Below are positions 20,227-27,533 of a stretch of DNA of 64,000 nucleotides, piece after piece. The first letter of the stretch is position 1. Each line of letters opens with the position of its first letter. A program made the translations under genes and the position numbers. This stretch comes from Verrucomicrobiota bacterium (GTDB lineage Bacteria; Verrucomicrobiota; Verrucomicrobiia; Chthoniobacterales; SZAS-18). The DNA lies in NCBI GenBank assembly GCA_018240025.1, contig JAFEGM010000026.1, positions 1-64,000 on the forward strand. Reading direction: 5' to 3'. The notes under the pieces are model-generated. The model saw only the letters and a program-made list of their open reading frames with translations. It made no database searches and had not been told where the DNA came from.

Positions 20227-20365
20227 AGGGGGAGGAGCGGAGAGAACGAAGACCGAGACTGCCGGTCGCCTTCCGTGATCAGCTTTCCGCGCGGCGGACC
20301 CCTGATCACCGAGGACGAGGAAGCCGGGGGATGGGACCCCGCGCTTCCCGAGGATGCGCGAAGGA

Positions 20366-20626
20366 TTACTTCTTCGGGGCTTCGGTCTTGCAGCCGCCCT
20401 TGCCCTTGCAGGAGTTCTTACCCTTGCAGCCGCCGTCGCCGGTCTTGCAGCCGCCCTGGCCCTTGCAGGCATTCTGGCCCTTGCAGCCGTGGCCGCCCTT
20501 CTCCTTCTCAGCGAGAACGGAGACGCCGGCCGCAGCCTGCATGTCGGCCGCCGCGAAGGCGGTCGAGCCGGTGAAGAGACCGGTCATGGCGGCGGCGACG
20601 ATGAGGGACTTGTGGGTGGTTTTCAT
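20366..20626 (-). CDS. bufA: Bufferin-type Cys-rich RiPP precursor with signal peptide
   Basis: 86 residues. Residues 1-28 are a Sec signal peptide (KSLIVAAAMTGLFTGSTAFA-A). The C-terminal core has six Cys at 48, 54, 60, 67, 73 and 79, arranged as two copies of CKGxNxCKGxGGCK joined by TGDGG; the doubling is visible in the DNA too. Signal peptide, internal CKG motifs and an adjacent DUF692/DUF2063 pair define a bufferin-type substrate. The modified Cys residues probably bind metal in the periplasm. The sequence is not the DUF2282 form (KCYGVAKAG) nor the HvfA EGKCGEGKCG form. No Shine-Dalgarno sequence is evident. First gene of the operon. Confidence 0.88.
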   Translation of the reverse strand: MKTTHKSLIVAAAMTGLFTGSTAFAAADMQAAAGVSVLAEKEKGGHGCKGQNACKGQGGCKTGDGGCKGKNSCKGKGGCKTEAPKK

Positions 20627-21274
20627 GTTCTGTCGATGTGGTGTGTGGTTGGTTTGCTTTGTCTTGGCCTCATCGGGGGATGCGGCCAAAGGGTGATGGG
20701 CTACGGCGGCAAAGCGACGCTGGAGCCTTGGTCGCGCTCTCAGTGAGCGCGTCCGGGGGGTGTGGTCGCGGTCGGGATGACCTTGAGCCAGGGCGGTTGG
20801 GTGCCCGGGAAGAGCGCCTCGAGCTGCGGGAAGCGGCGCGAGAAACGCGGATGTCCGAGCGGCCCGGGTCGCACGGAAGTGCGGCCCCCGCTGCGGGGGT
20901 GGGAGTTCCAACCCGGCGGCCGCGCAGGGCAGGCGGTCGGGCTGGAGAAAATGGAAAGATCCGGGGGGTCGGGCAACACGGTGCAGATGCTCAGCGCGAG
21001 GGAGGGCCCAATGGGATCAGCAATTTCGGGGCCGCGGGACATTCGACCGGCCGCGGTCGTGCGACCGGTGGAAGAACCGGCGGAGCAGACCAGCTGGACG
21101 CGGTGCGTGGGGACAGGCATCGACAAAGCTGTGTGTCCGAGGAATAGAACGTGACCGCTATTCCCGGACGCAAGAAAATTTGTCGGCCGGCCCGCAGCCT
21201 TGCAGGGACGGGCCGGTGAATTCTTTGGCAGAAACGGTCAAGACAGACGCGGCGCGACTTCCTAGCCTCGGGCC
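20627..21274. other. 648-bp spacer between bufA and the AraC-like gene, no supported gene
   Basis: Several open frames cross it on both strands (for example 20762-21154 plus, 20740-21126 minus), but none has recognisable motifs and they overlap one another, so I call none. It contains inverted repeats GCGCTC-TCAGT-GAGCGC (20734-20750) and CCCCCG-CTG-CGGGGG near 20890. It must hold the divergent promoters for bufA and the AraC-like gene; no sigma-70 pair is convincing. Confidence 0.6.
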
Positions 21275-21709
21275 GTGCTTCGGAAATCCCACCCCGCCGC
21301 CGGCCAGGAAGCCGCGCGTCGACGCCTTTGGACGGCGCTCGAAGCGACGGCCGAATACCCGCTGCCCGCGACTGCGCGCGCGGCCGGCTGGTCGATCCGC
21401 GAGTTGCATCGGCGCGCGCGGGTGCTGCTCGGTCAGGGACCGGCAGCACAGCGGCGGCGCGACCGGCTCGATCGCGCCGCGCTCGAGCTGCTGGCTGGCA
21501 GAGCGTCGGTGCTGCAGATCGCGCTGAGCAGCGGATTCCAGTCGCACGAGGCCTTCACGCGCGCCTTCCGACGCCGCTTCGGCCTCGCGCCCTCGGCTTT
21601 TCGGCGTCGCCCGCTGGCCGCGCGCCCGCCGGGGCTGCGCCTCGGCTTCGCCTTCGCGGCGCATGTCGAATCCAGCTCGTCCTCTCCCAACCCCCAATTG
21701 CCTTCCTGA
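21275..21709 (+). CDS. AraC-type helix-turn-helix regulator, DNA-binding domain only
   Basis: 144 residues. The two-HTH AraC domain fills most of the chain: RLWTALEATAEYPL, SIRELHRRARVLLG for the first helix pair, then IALSSGFQSHEAFTRAFRRR and FGLAPSAFRRR, the signature second HTH and the conserved P-xxFR ending. There is no cupin or GyrI-like effector domain, so ligand sensing is either absent or supplied by a partner. The start is a GTG. The stop lies 2 bp before the SRPBCC gene, indicating translational coupling, so the pair probably works as a unit. Divergent from the bufferin operon, 648 bp away, so a link to it is only possible. Confidence 0.82.
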   Translation: MLRKSHPAAGQEAARRRLWTALEATAEYPLPATARAAGWSIRELHRRARVLLGQGPAAQRRRDRLDRAALELLAGRASVLQIALSSGFQSHEAFTRAFRRRFGLAPSAFRRRPLAARPPGLRLGFAFAAHVESSSSSPNPQLPS

Positions 21710-21711
21710 CC

Positions 21712-22170
21712 ATGTCCGCTGCCAACGTCACTGCCCACACGCATCAACTCAGCTTCAAGCTCGCCCGCCCGCAGGCCGCCGTCTGGCGCGCTTTCACCGA
21801 GGATATCGCCCTTTGGTGGCCGGAGGATTTCTACGCCACGCCGGCGCCGCGGCGGCTGGTCTTCGAACCGCGCGTTGGGGGACGCCTTTACGAGGATCGG
21901 GGCGAGGGCAACGGGCTGCTGTGGTATCAGGTCATCGCGCTGGAGGCGCCGCAGACGATCCTCCTCAGCGGGGCGGTGGCGCCGCCATTCGGTGGGCCGT
22001 TCACCTCGCTCTTGCGGCTGACCTTCACCGCGGTCGGCAAATCCTCGACCCGCTTCGAACTCACCGACTCTGTCTTTGGCCTTCTGGGCGATCCGACCAA
22101 TGTCGCGGCCGGTTGGAAGGCGCTCTTCGAGGAGGCCTTCAAGCGCCACGTGGAAGGTCAGCCGAAGTAG
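21712..22170 (+). CDS. SRPBCC / AHSA1-like domain protein
   Basis: 152 residues forming one START-like (SRPBCC) domain. Markers are THQLSFKLARPQAAVWRAFT at the N-terminus, the ALWWPEDFY and VFEPRVGGRLYED segments, and the closing helix NVAAGWKALFEEAFKRHV. Such proteins have a deep hydrophobic cavity that binds small ligands; the ligand here is unknown. The gene directly follows the AraC-type regulator (2-bp gap), a pairing like the ArsR-SRPBCC pairs common in soil bacteria. It may be the sensor partner or the regulated product. Confidence 0.82.
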   Translation: MSAANVTAHTHQLSFKLARPQAAVWRAFTEDIALWWPEDFYATPAPRRLVFEPRVGGRLYEDRGEGNGLLWYQVIALEAPQTILLSGAVAPPFGGPFTSLLRLTFTAVGKSSTRFELTDSVFGLLGDPTNVAAGWKALFEEAFKRHVEGQPK

Positions 22171-22231
22171 TGACAGACCGCGGTCCGATTCCCCTTCGCA
22201 GCCCGCTCCGCCCGGCATAGAACACGGGCGC

Positions 22232-23266
22232 ATGTCGAGCGCCGCCGCCGAGTCTCCGTTCCACCGCCCGGCCATCTGGCCTTGGCTGGCGCTGGTCCGC
22301 TTCATCCTCGCCGCCGTGGTGGTGGCGGCGCACTTGCGTTGGTTCTTTCGCTACGATCCGGTGATCCTGGCGGCCGCGGAGTTCGGCGCGCAGGTCGCAG
22401 TCATCGGCTTCTTTGTCATTTCGGGCTACTCCATCCGCGCCTCGCTGGCCCAGCACGGCGATGGCACGCTGGCCTTCTACATCCGACGCGTGCTGCGGAT
22501 CTATCCGCTCTATCTCGGTGCGGTGCTGCTGACCCACGCATTGAATGTGGCCTTCCGCCCGGCGCTGCCTCTGCCCGGCTTCACGCTGGGCTCCACCGGC
22601 TGGGCCACCTCGGCCGGCAACGCCCTGCTCTTGCAGGGCTTCGCCTGCGCCACCATGCCGTTCAATCCGCCGCTCTGGAGCCTGAGCGTGGAGGTCTTCT
22701 ACTACGCGCTGGCCCCGCTCTTCCTCCTGCTGCCGCGGCCGGTGGCCGTCGGCTCGATGGCGCTGACCTTCGCGTACTTCTGCCTGCCCATCGCGGGCGT
22801 GCGGGCCGAGTTCTTTTATGGGTACGATGCGTTCCGCCACCTCTGGGCCTGGCTGCTGGGCTTCTACTTCGCGGAGTGGTCGCGCCACCGACTCGGCTGG
22901 ATCGCGCTGACCGTGGGGCTGGGGGCAGTCTGCCTGCATCCCACCTCGCTGTCGGACCGGCTGTCGTGCGTCACGGCTCTGCTGGTCGTGCTGGCTTTCC
23001 GGTTCGGCGCGCGGCGGGAGGTCTCGGACGCCACCCGCCGCCGTCTGCTCTTCCTCGGGGACCTGTCGTATCCGCTCTATCTCTTCCACGTACCGCTGCT
23101 CACGGTGGCGTGGACGTTTCTCGGCATCCGACAGCCGGCGCTGGCATTCGTCTGGGTATTGGCGGGCACGACCGCGCTGCTCTGGCTCATCGATTACAGC
23201 CTGACCCAACGCGTGCTCAAGCCGCTCGCCACGAACTGGTTGCGGCGGCGGTCTGCCAAGGCCTGA
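22232..23266 (+). CDS. Acyltransferase 3 family membrane protein
   Basis: 344 residues, about ten membrane segments. The family start is clear: WLALVRFILAAVVVAAHLRW contains the conserved R and H, followed by GFFVISGYSIRASLAQ and the YIRRVLRIYPLYLG motif. WSLSVEVFYYALAP carries the conserved glutamate, and LSYPLYLFHVPLL is the usual late motif. Such proteins O-acetylate or acylate cell-surface polysaccharide or lipid at the inner membrane. No polysaccharide cluster is adjacent, so the acceptor is unknown. The upstream in-frame extension overlaps the SRPBCC gene; ATG 22232 is chosen because it sits just before the first span. Convergent with yebC. Confidence 0.9.
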   Translation: MSSAAAESPFHRPAIWPWLALVRFILAAVVVAAHLRWFFRYDPVILAAAEFGAQVAVIGFFVISGYSIRASLAQHGDGTLAFYIRRVLRIYPLYLGAVLLTHALNVAFRPALPLPGFTLGSTGWATSAGNALLLQGFACATMPFNPPLWSLSVEVFYYALAPLFLLLPRPVAVGSMALTFAYFCLPIAGVRAEFFYGYDAFRHLWAWLLGFYFAEWSRHRLGWIALTVGLGAVCLHPTSLSDRLSCVTALLVVLAFRFGARREVSDATRRRLLFLGDLSYPLYLFHVPLLTVAWTFLGIRQPALAFVWVLAGTTALLWLIDYSLTQRVLKPLATNWLRRRSAKA

Positions 23267-23282
23267 ATGGCCGGCCAGCCGA

Positions 23283-24014
23283 CTATTTCAGCGCCGCCCA
23301 GACGCGGTGGACGTCGTCGTGCTCGTCGAGGGCATGCAGGAACTCCCCAACTTCCATGCGCTGCTCGTCACTCAGCTCCGGGAACGACTTCGCGATGTAC
23401 CCCAGCTCGCTCGTGATGACCGTCCAGCCGTTCTGCTTGAGCCACTCCGAAACCGCCGCCGTGGCGGTGCGGTCGGCGATGAAACGGGCGCCGCAGGTGC
23501 CTTCGGGAATGTCGTCGTTCTGCTCGTGGGTCAGCTCCTCGAACTCGTTCGCGCCTGCCTCGATCGCCGCGGCCTCGCGGTCGGCGTTGAGGTCGGCGTG
23601 ATGCGCTTCGACCAGGCCGACCTGATCGAACAGGAACTTGTTCGAGCCGCTCGTGCCCAGCTGTCCGCGCTTGAAGAGGACGCGGATTTCGGGCGCGGTG
23701 CGGTTCTGATTGTCCGTATACACCTCCACGATGACCGGCACCTTGTGCGGGGCGTAGCCTTCGAAATTCACGTGCTCGAGCACTAGCTTCTCGTCGCCGA
23801 TCCCAGCGCCCTTCTTGATGGCGCGCTCGATGACGTCGCGGGAAACGCTTTCCTTGCGGGCCTTTTCCACCGCCGCGGCCAGGCGCGCGTTACCGGCGGG
23901 ATCCGGACCGCCGAACTTGGCGGCCACCATGATCTCTTTGACGAATTTGCCGGTCGACTTCGACTTTTTCAGCGAAGCGATCGCGCGTTTGGCGTGTAAC
24001 CACTGACGTCCCAT
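23283..24014 (-). CDS. yebC: YebC/PmpR family transcriptional regulator
   Basis: 243 residues. The N-terminus MGRQWLHAKRAIASLKKSKS is a slightly altered form of the usual AGHSKWANIKHRK start. It is followed by IMVAAKFGGPDPAGNARLAA, the helical core VEKARKESVSRDVIERAIKK and FEGYAPHKVPVIVEVYTDNQ, then the C-terminal YebC domains ending YIAKSFPELSDEQ and HRVWAALK. Members bind DNA as regulators; some also assist translation of proline-rich stretches by the ribosome. The upstream open frame is a shadow of the methyltransferase gene. It diverges from that gene with a 96-bp spacer. Confidence 0.93.
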   Translation of the reverse strand: MGRQWLHAKRAIASLKKSKSTGKFVKEIMVAAKFGGPDPAGNARLAAAVEKARKESVSRDVIERAIKKGAGIGDEKLVLEHVNFEGYAPHKVPVIVEVYTDNQNRTAPEIRVLFKRGQLGTSGSNKFLFDQVGLVEAHHADLNADREAAAIEAGANEFEELTHEQNDDIPEGTCGARFIADRTATAAVSEWLKQNGWTVITSELGYIAKSFPELSDEQRMEVGEFLHALDEHDDVHRVWAALK

Positions 24015-24110
24015 AGGGACGCCACAGGGAGCGCGGGGGGCGGTCCCCGTCAATTTTTTCGTTCCCGGCGCGGAACTTCGCAATCTTGGCTGGACAGCCC
24101 CAACTCGGGG

Positions 24111-24881
24111 GTGTTCACAAGCGGCGTGGCGCTGAGCATCCCGGCCATTCATCTCGCCACCCTCCGTCTGGCCTCCGAAATTCGGCCGGCGGCCGCGGGC
24201 GAACATTTGGATATCGGGGCCGGCTACGGCGAGCTGATCGCCGCGCTGCGCGAACGCGCTCAATACCGCTCCCGGGCCTGCGATGGCCACCTCGGGTTGA
24301 TGCGCGTGCCGGACGTGCCGGTGGACCGGGCCGATCTGGATCGGGAACCGCTGCCGTATCCGCCCGATTCGTTCGACCTCGTCACCTGCACGGAGGTGAT
24401 CGAGCACATCGAGAACTACCGCGGCCTGTTTCGCGAGGCGTTCCGCGTCCTCCGGCCCGGCGGCGCCTTCGTGCTCTCGACGCCCAACGTGCTCAACTTC
24501 CGCTCGCGGCTGCGGTACTTCTTCTTCGGCTTCCACAACCTCTTCGGCCCGCTGCGGGTGCATGAGACGGAGATGCACACCGCCGCCGGCCACATCAGCC
24601 CGATCGGCTGCTTTTATATCGCGCACGCTCTGCTCAATGCGGGCTTCGAGGACGTGCGTCTGACGGTCGATCGCTGGCAGCGCGGTTCGATCCCCGGCGC
24701 CGCTCTGGCCTGGCCCTTCATCCAGCTGTACCGCCTGCTCGCGCGGCGGAAGGAGGCGCGCCGATTCAAGACGCTCGATCCGGTGAATACGCCGCACGTC
24801 GAACGCATGAACGACTGGGACGTGCTGGTCGGTCGGACCATCGTGATGGGCGCTCGCAAGCCGCTCGCGAGCCAAGGCTAG
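24111..24881 (+). CDS. Class I SAM-dependent methyltransferase
   Basis: 256 residues. The SAM-binding motif I is LDIGAGYGEL near residue 33, followed by an acidic strand end, and DSFDLVTCTEVIEHIENYRG with FRVLRPGGAFVLSTPNVLN forms motifs II-III of the Methyltransf_11/23 group. The C-terminal part is a hydrophobic and basic region (WPFIQLYRLLARRKEARRFK) that could sit on membrane. The sequence resembles small-molecule or lipid methyltransferases, with no clue to the acceptor. The start is GTG 24111. The gene stands alone: the next gene on the strand begins 236 bp later, and I see nothing in that spacer. Confidence 0.85.
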   Translation: MFTSGVALSIPAIHLATLRLASEIRPAAAGEHLDIGAGYGELIAALRERAQYRSRACDGHLGLMRVPDVPVDRADLDREPLPYPPDSFDLVTCTEVIEHIENYRGLFREAFRVLRPGGAFVLSTPNVLNFRSRLRYFFFGFHNLFGPLRVHETEMHTAAGHISPIGCFYIAHALLNAGFEDVRLTVDRWQRGSIPGAALAWPFIQLYRLLARRKEARRFKTLDPVNTPHVERMNDWDVLVGRTIVMGARKPLASQG

Positions 24882-25117
24882 TCGCCGCGCGTCGACCGGT
24901 TCGAAACGCCCCCTGGACGCGCGGCACCGGCTGTCCCACGTCTGGGAAGCGCGCATTCCGGAATCGGCAAGGCGCTGGAGTCGACCTCCGGCCAGCTGTC
25001 TTGTGCAACTCTGGCAGGGCCAGGCGGCAGGCGATTCTCTGCGGCTTGGCACAACTCGTGCGCCCGGGGCCCGCGACGCGACCGCCGCTTGGCGCCGCAC
25101 TTCAACACTCCCTCTTC

Positions 25118-27526
25118 ATGCAACTGCCGCCCACTCTGCGGACACTCCTCAAGGCGCCTGGTTTCTGCGCTGTCGTCATAGTCACCCTGGCGCTAGGGAT
25201 CGGGGTCAATGCGACCATCTTTTCGATGGTCGACCGCTGGATCATCCGTGGAATGCCGGTGCCGGATGGCGATCGGGTGTTGGCGCTCAACTATCTGCCC
25301 CCGTCGGGCAACGCGGATGAACGCTCCGGCGTCTCCTTCCCGGAGTTTCGTGAGTTCCGGGCGGCCCAGAGGTCGTTCGTCGATCTCGGCGCCTACGAGA
25401 CCCGCACGGCAGGCTTCATCGCGCCAGGTCGGGATCCTGAGCGGATCGAAGCGGCGGTCATTACCTCGGCGGCGCTGCAGGCGGTCGAGGCACCTCTACT
25501 CTTCGGGCGTTGGTTTTCGGCCGAGGAAGAGAAGGCGGGAGCCGCCCCGGTCGTGATTCTGGCCGAAGGGCTCTGGCGTCGTCTGTGCGGCTCTGATCCC
25601 GCCATCCTGGGGAAGCAGGTCCGGCTCGACGGTGTCTACGCCACCGTCCTGGGTGTGGCTCCCGCAGGGTACCGTTTTCCGGAAGCGAGCGATGTCTGGA
25701 CGCCGCCCGCGGAACGCTTCGGGCTCGAGCGCCGGGAGGTTCGCAATTATCTCATGTTCGGACGGGTGAAGCCTGGGGTCAGCACCGACGATGCGCGGAC
25801 CGAGTTGCTGGGTCTGGCCGCGCGGCAGCTGAAGGACCACCCGGAGAACGGCCGCGATCTGGTGCCGAGGGTGCTGTCATTGTCGCAGACGAACATCGGG
25901 TCGACCGATCGCCTCGTGCTGGGGGTCATGCTGGCGGCCGTATTCCTGGTCATGCTCGTCGCCTGCGCCAACAGCGCCAATCTTTTGCTCGTGCGGGCGC
26001 TCAGCCGCGAAAAGGAACTGGCGGTGCGCAGCGCGCTGGGTGCGGGACGCGGCCAGTTGGTGGCGCTGATTTTCCGCGAAGCCTCGGTGCTCGCGGCGGT
26101 CGGTGCCAGTCTCGGACTCCTGCTGGGCTATGCCGGGGCGGCGCTCTTCCAGCGTCTCATCGAGCCCATGCAACTGGCCTACTGGATGACCTTTTCCCTC
26201 GACGCGCGGGCGGTGGCCTACACCCTGGGAATGGCGACGCTCTCCTGCCTCCTCGCAGGCATCGTACCCGCCCTTCGACTGACGCGCCCCGACTTGAACA
26301 CGGTACTGACGGACGCCGCACGCGGCTCGAGCGGGCATCGACTCGGCCGCTTCGCAGGCTGGCTGGTCATCGGACAGATCGCGCTCTCCGCTCTCCTGCT
26401 CGTGCTCTCGATTCTGACCATTCGAAGCGTGATCAAGATCCAGACTCTGCCGCTGGGCCTGGATCCGGCCGGTGTCTACACCGGCCGGGTGGCCCTGCCC
26501 AAGCTAGGCTACGCGGACGCCGCCAAAAGGAACGAATTCCATGCCGCTTGGTTGCAGCGGTTGCGCGAGCGACCGGAGGTAGCGCAGGCAGGACTGTGCG
26601 ATCTCGAAGCCAACTACGATGGTGCCCAACCGGTGGTCATCGAAGATCGCCCGGCGGTCGCGCCCGGGCAGAGAGGGCCGTCCATGTGCCTGCTCGCCAT
26701 CACGCCTGGATATCTGGAAACCCTGCGCATCGGCCTGCTGGAAGGGCGCGACATCCTCGAGACTGATCAGCCGGCCAGCCGGCGGGTCGGACTGGTCAGC
26801 GCAAGCTTCGCGCAGAGACACTGGCCGGGACAAAGCCCGCTCGGCAAGCGCTTCCGCGTGCCGGAGGAAGCCGCCGACGCCTGGTTCACGGTGGTGGGAG
26901 TAGTGCGGGACCGCATGCAGGGGAATTTCGGCGTCTTCTCCGCGCCTCAGGTTTACGTTCCGCTGGCGCAGATTCCCGAAAATGAGCGCGTGACCGCCTA
27001 CGTGCGTGCCCGCAGTGGCGATGCCGACGCGTTGGCTCCGGTGTTGCGCGCGGTGGTGCGCAGCCTGAACGACGAACTGCCGGTCTATTTTGCGCAGCCG
27101 CTCGAAGTCACTTTGCGCAAGGCGCATTACTCCAAGCGGCTCATCGCCGGGATGTTCACCGGCTTCGGAGTGGTCGCGGCATTGCTGGCGGCCATCGGGC
27201 TCTTCGGCGTGACGAGTTACGGAGTGGCTCAGCGGACCCAGGAGTTCGGGATTCGGATGGCTTTGGGAGCTTCGCCGGGGCAAGTGATGTCGCTGGTCCT
27301 GCGCGAAGGTGGACTGCGGCTGATCATCGGCCTCGCTCTTGGCCTGAGCGGCGCGGTGGCTGCCTCGCAGCTGATCGCGGCCCTGCTCTACGGTATCACC
27401 ACGACCGACCCGCTCTCGTTCCTCGGCACCGCCGGCCTGCTCTTGTTGGCTGCGCTGGCTGCGACGGTCGGTCCGGGATTGCGCGCGCTGCGCGTGTCGC
27501 CCGCCGAGGCTCTGCGCGCGGAGTGA
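25118..27526 (+). CDS. ADOP/MacB-type ABC transporter permease
   Basis: 802 residues. The start MQLPPTLRTLLKAPGFCAVV with VTLALGIGVNATIFSMVDRW is the hallmark of the ADOP family first described in Acidobacteria. A MacB-type periplasmic core domain follows (VLALNYLPPSGN to EEAGAAPVVI-like segments), then an FtsX domain (VFLVMLVACANSANLLLVRA, REKELAVRSALGAGRGQLV). A second half repeats this plan, ending IGLFGVTSYGVAQRTQEFGI and LRALRVSPAEALRAE. About eight membrane spans. No ATPase gene is adjacent, which is usual for ADOP proteins, and the substrate is unknown. Convergent with the esterase gene, 7 bp away. Confidence 0.9.
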   Translation: MQLPPTLRTLLKAPGFCAVVIVTLALGIGVNATIFSMVDRWIIRGMPVPDGDRVLALNYLPPSGNADERSGVSFPEFREFRAAQRSFVDLGAYETRTAGFIAPGRDPERIEAAVITSAALQAVEAPLLFGRWFSAEEEKAGAAPVVILAEGLWRRLCGSDPAILGKQVRLDGVYATVLGVAPAGYRFPEASDVWTPPAERFGLERREVRNYLMFGRVKPGVSTDDARTELLGLAARQLKDHPENGRDLVPRVLSLSQTNIGSTDRLVLGVMLAAVFLVMLVACANSANLLLVRALSREKELAVRSALGAGRGQLVALIFREASVLAAVGASLGLLLGYAGAALFQRLIEPMQLAYWMTFSLDARAVAYTLGMATLSCLLAGIVPALRLTRPDLNTVLTDAARGSSGHRLGRFAGWLVIGQIALSALLLVLSILTIRSVIKIQTLPLGLDPAGVYTGRVALPKLGYADAAKRNEFHAAWLQRLRERPEVAQAGLCDLEANYDGAQPVVIEDRPAVAPGQRGPSMCLLAITPGYLETLRIGLLEGRDILETDQPASRRVGLVSASFAQRHWPGQSPLGKRFRVPEEAADAWFTVVGVVRDRMQGNFGVFSAPQVYVPLAQIPENERVTAYVRARSGDADALAPVLRAVVRSLNDELPVYFAQPLEVTLRKAHYSKRLIAGMFTGFGVVAALLAAIGLFGVTSYGVAQRTQEFGIRMALGASPGQVMSLVLREGGLRLIIGLALGLSGAVAASQLIAALLYGITTTDPLSFLGTAGLLLLAALAATVGPGLRALRVSPAEALRAE

Positions 27527-27533
27527 GCAACCG

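Noticed and set aside
20740..21154. Crossing ORFs between bufA and the AraC-type gene
   Set aside because: Two frames on opposite strands cover the same bases and neither has recognisable domains or coding-like composition.
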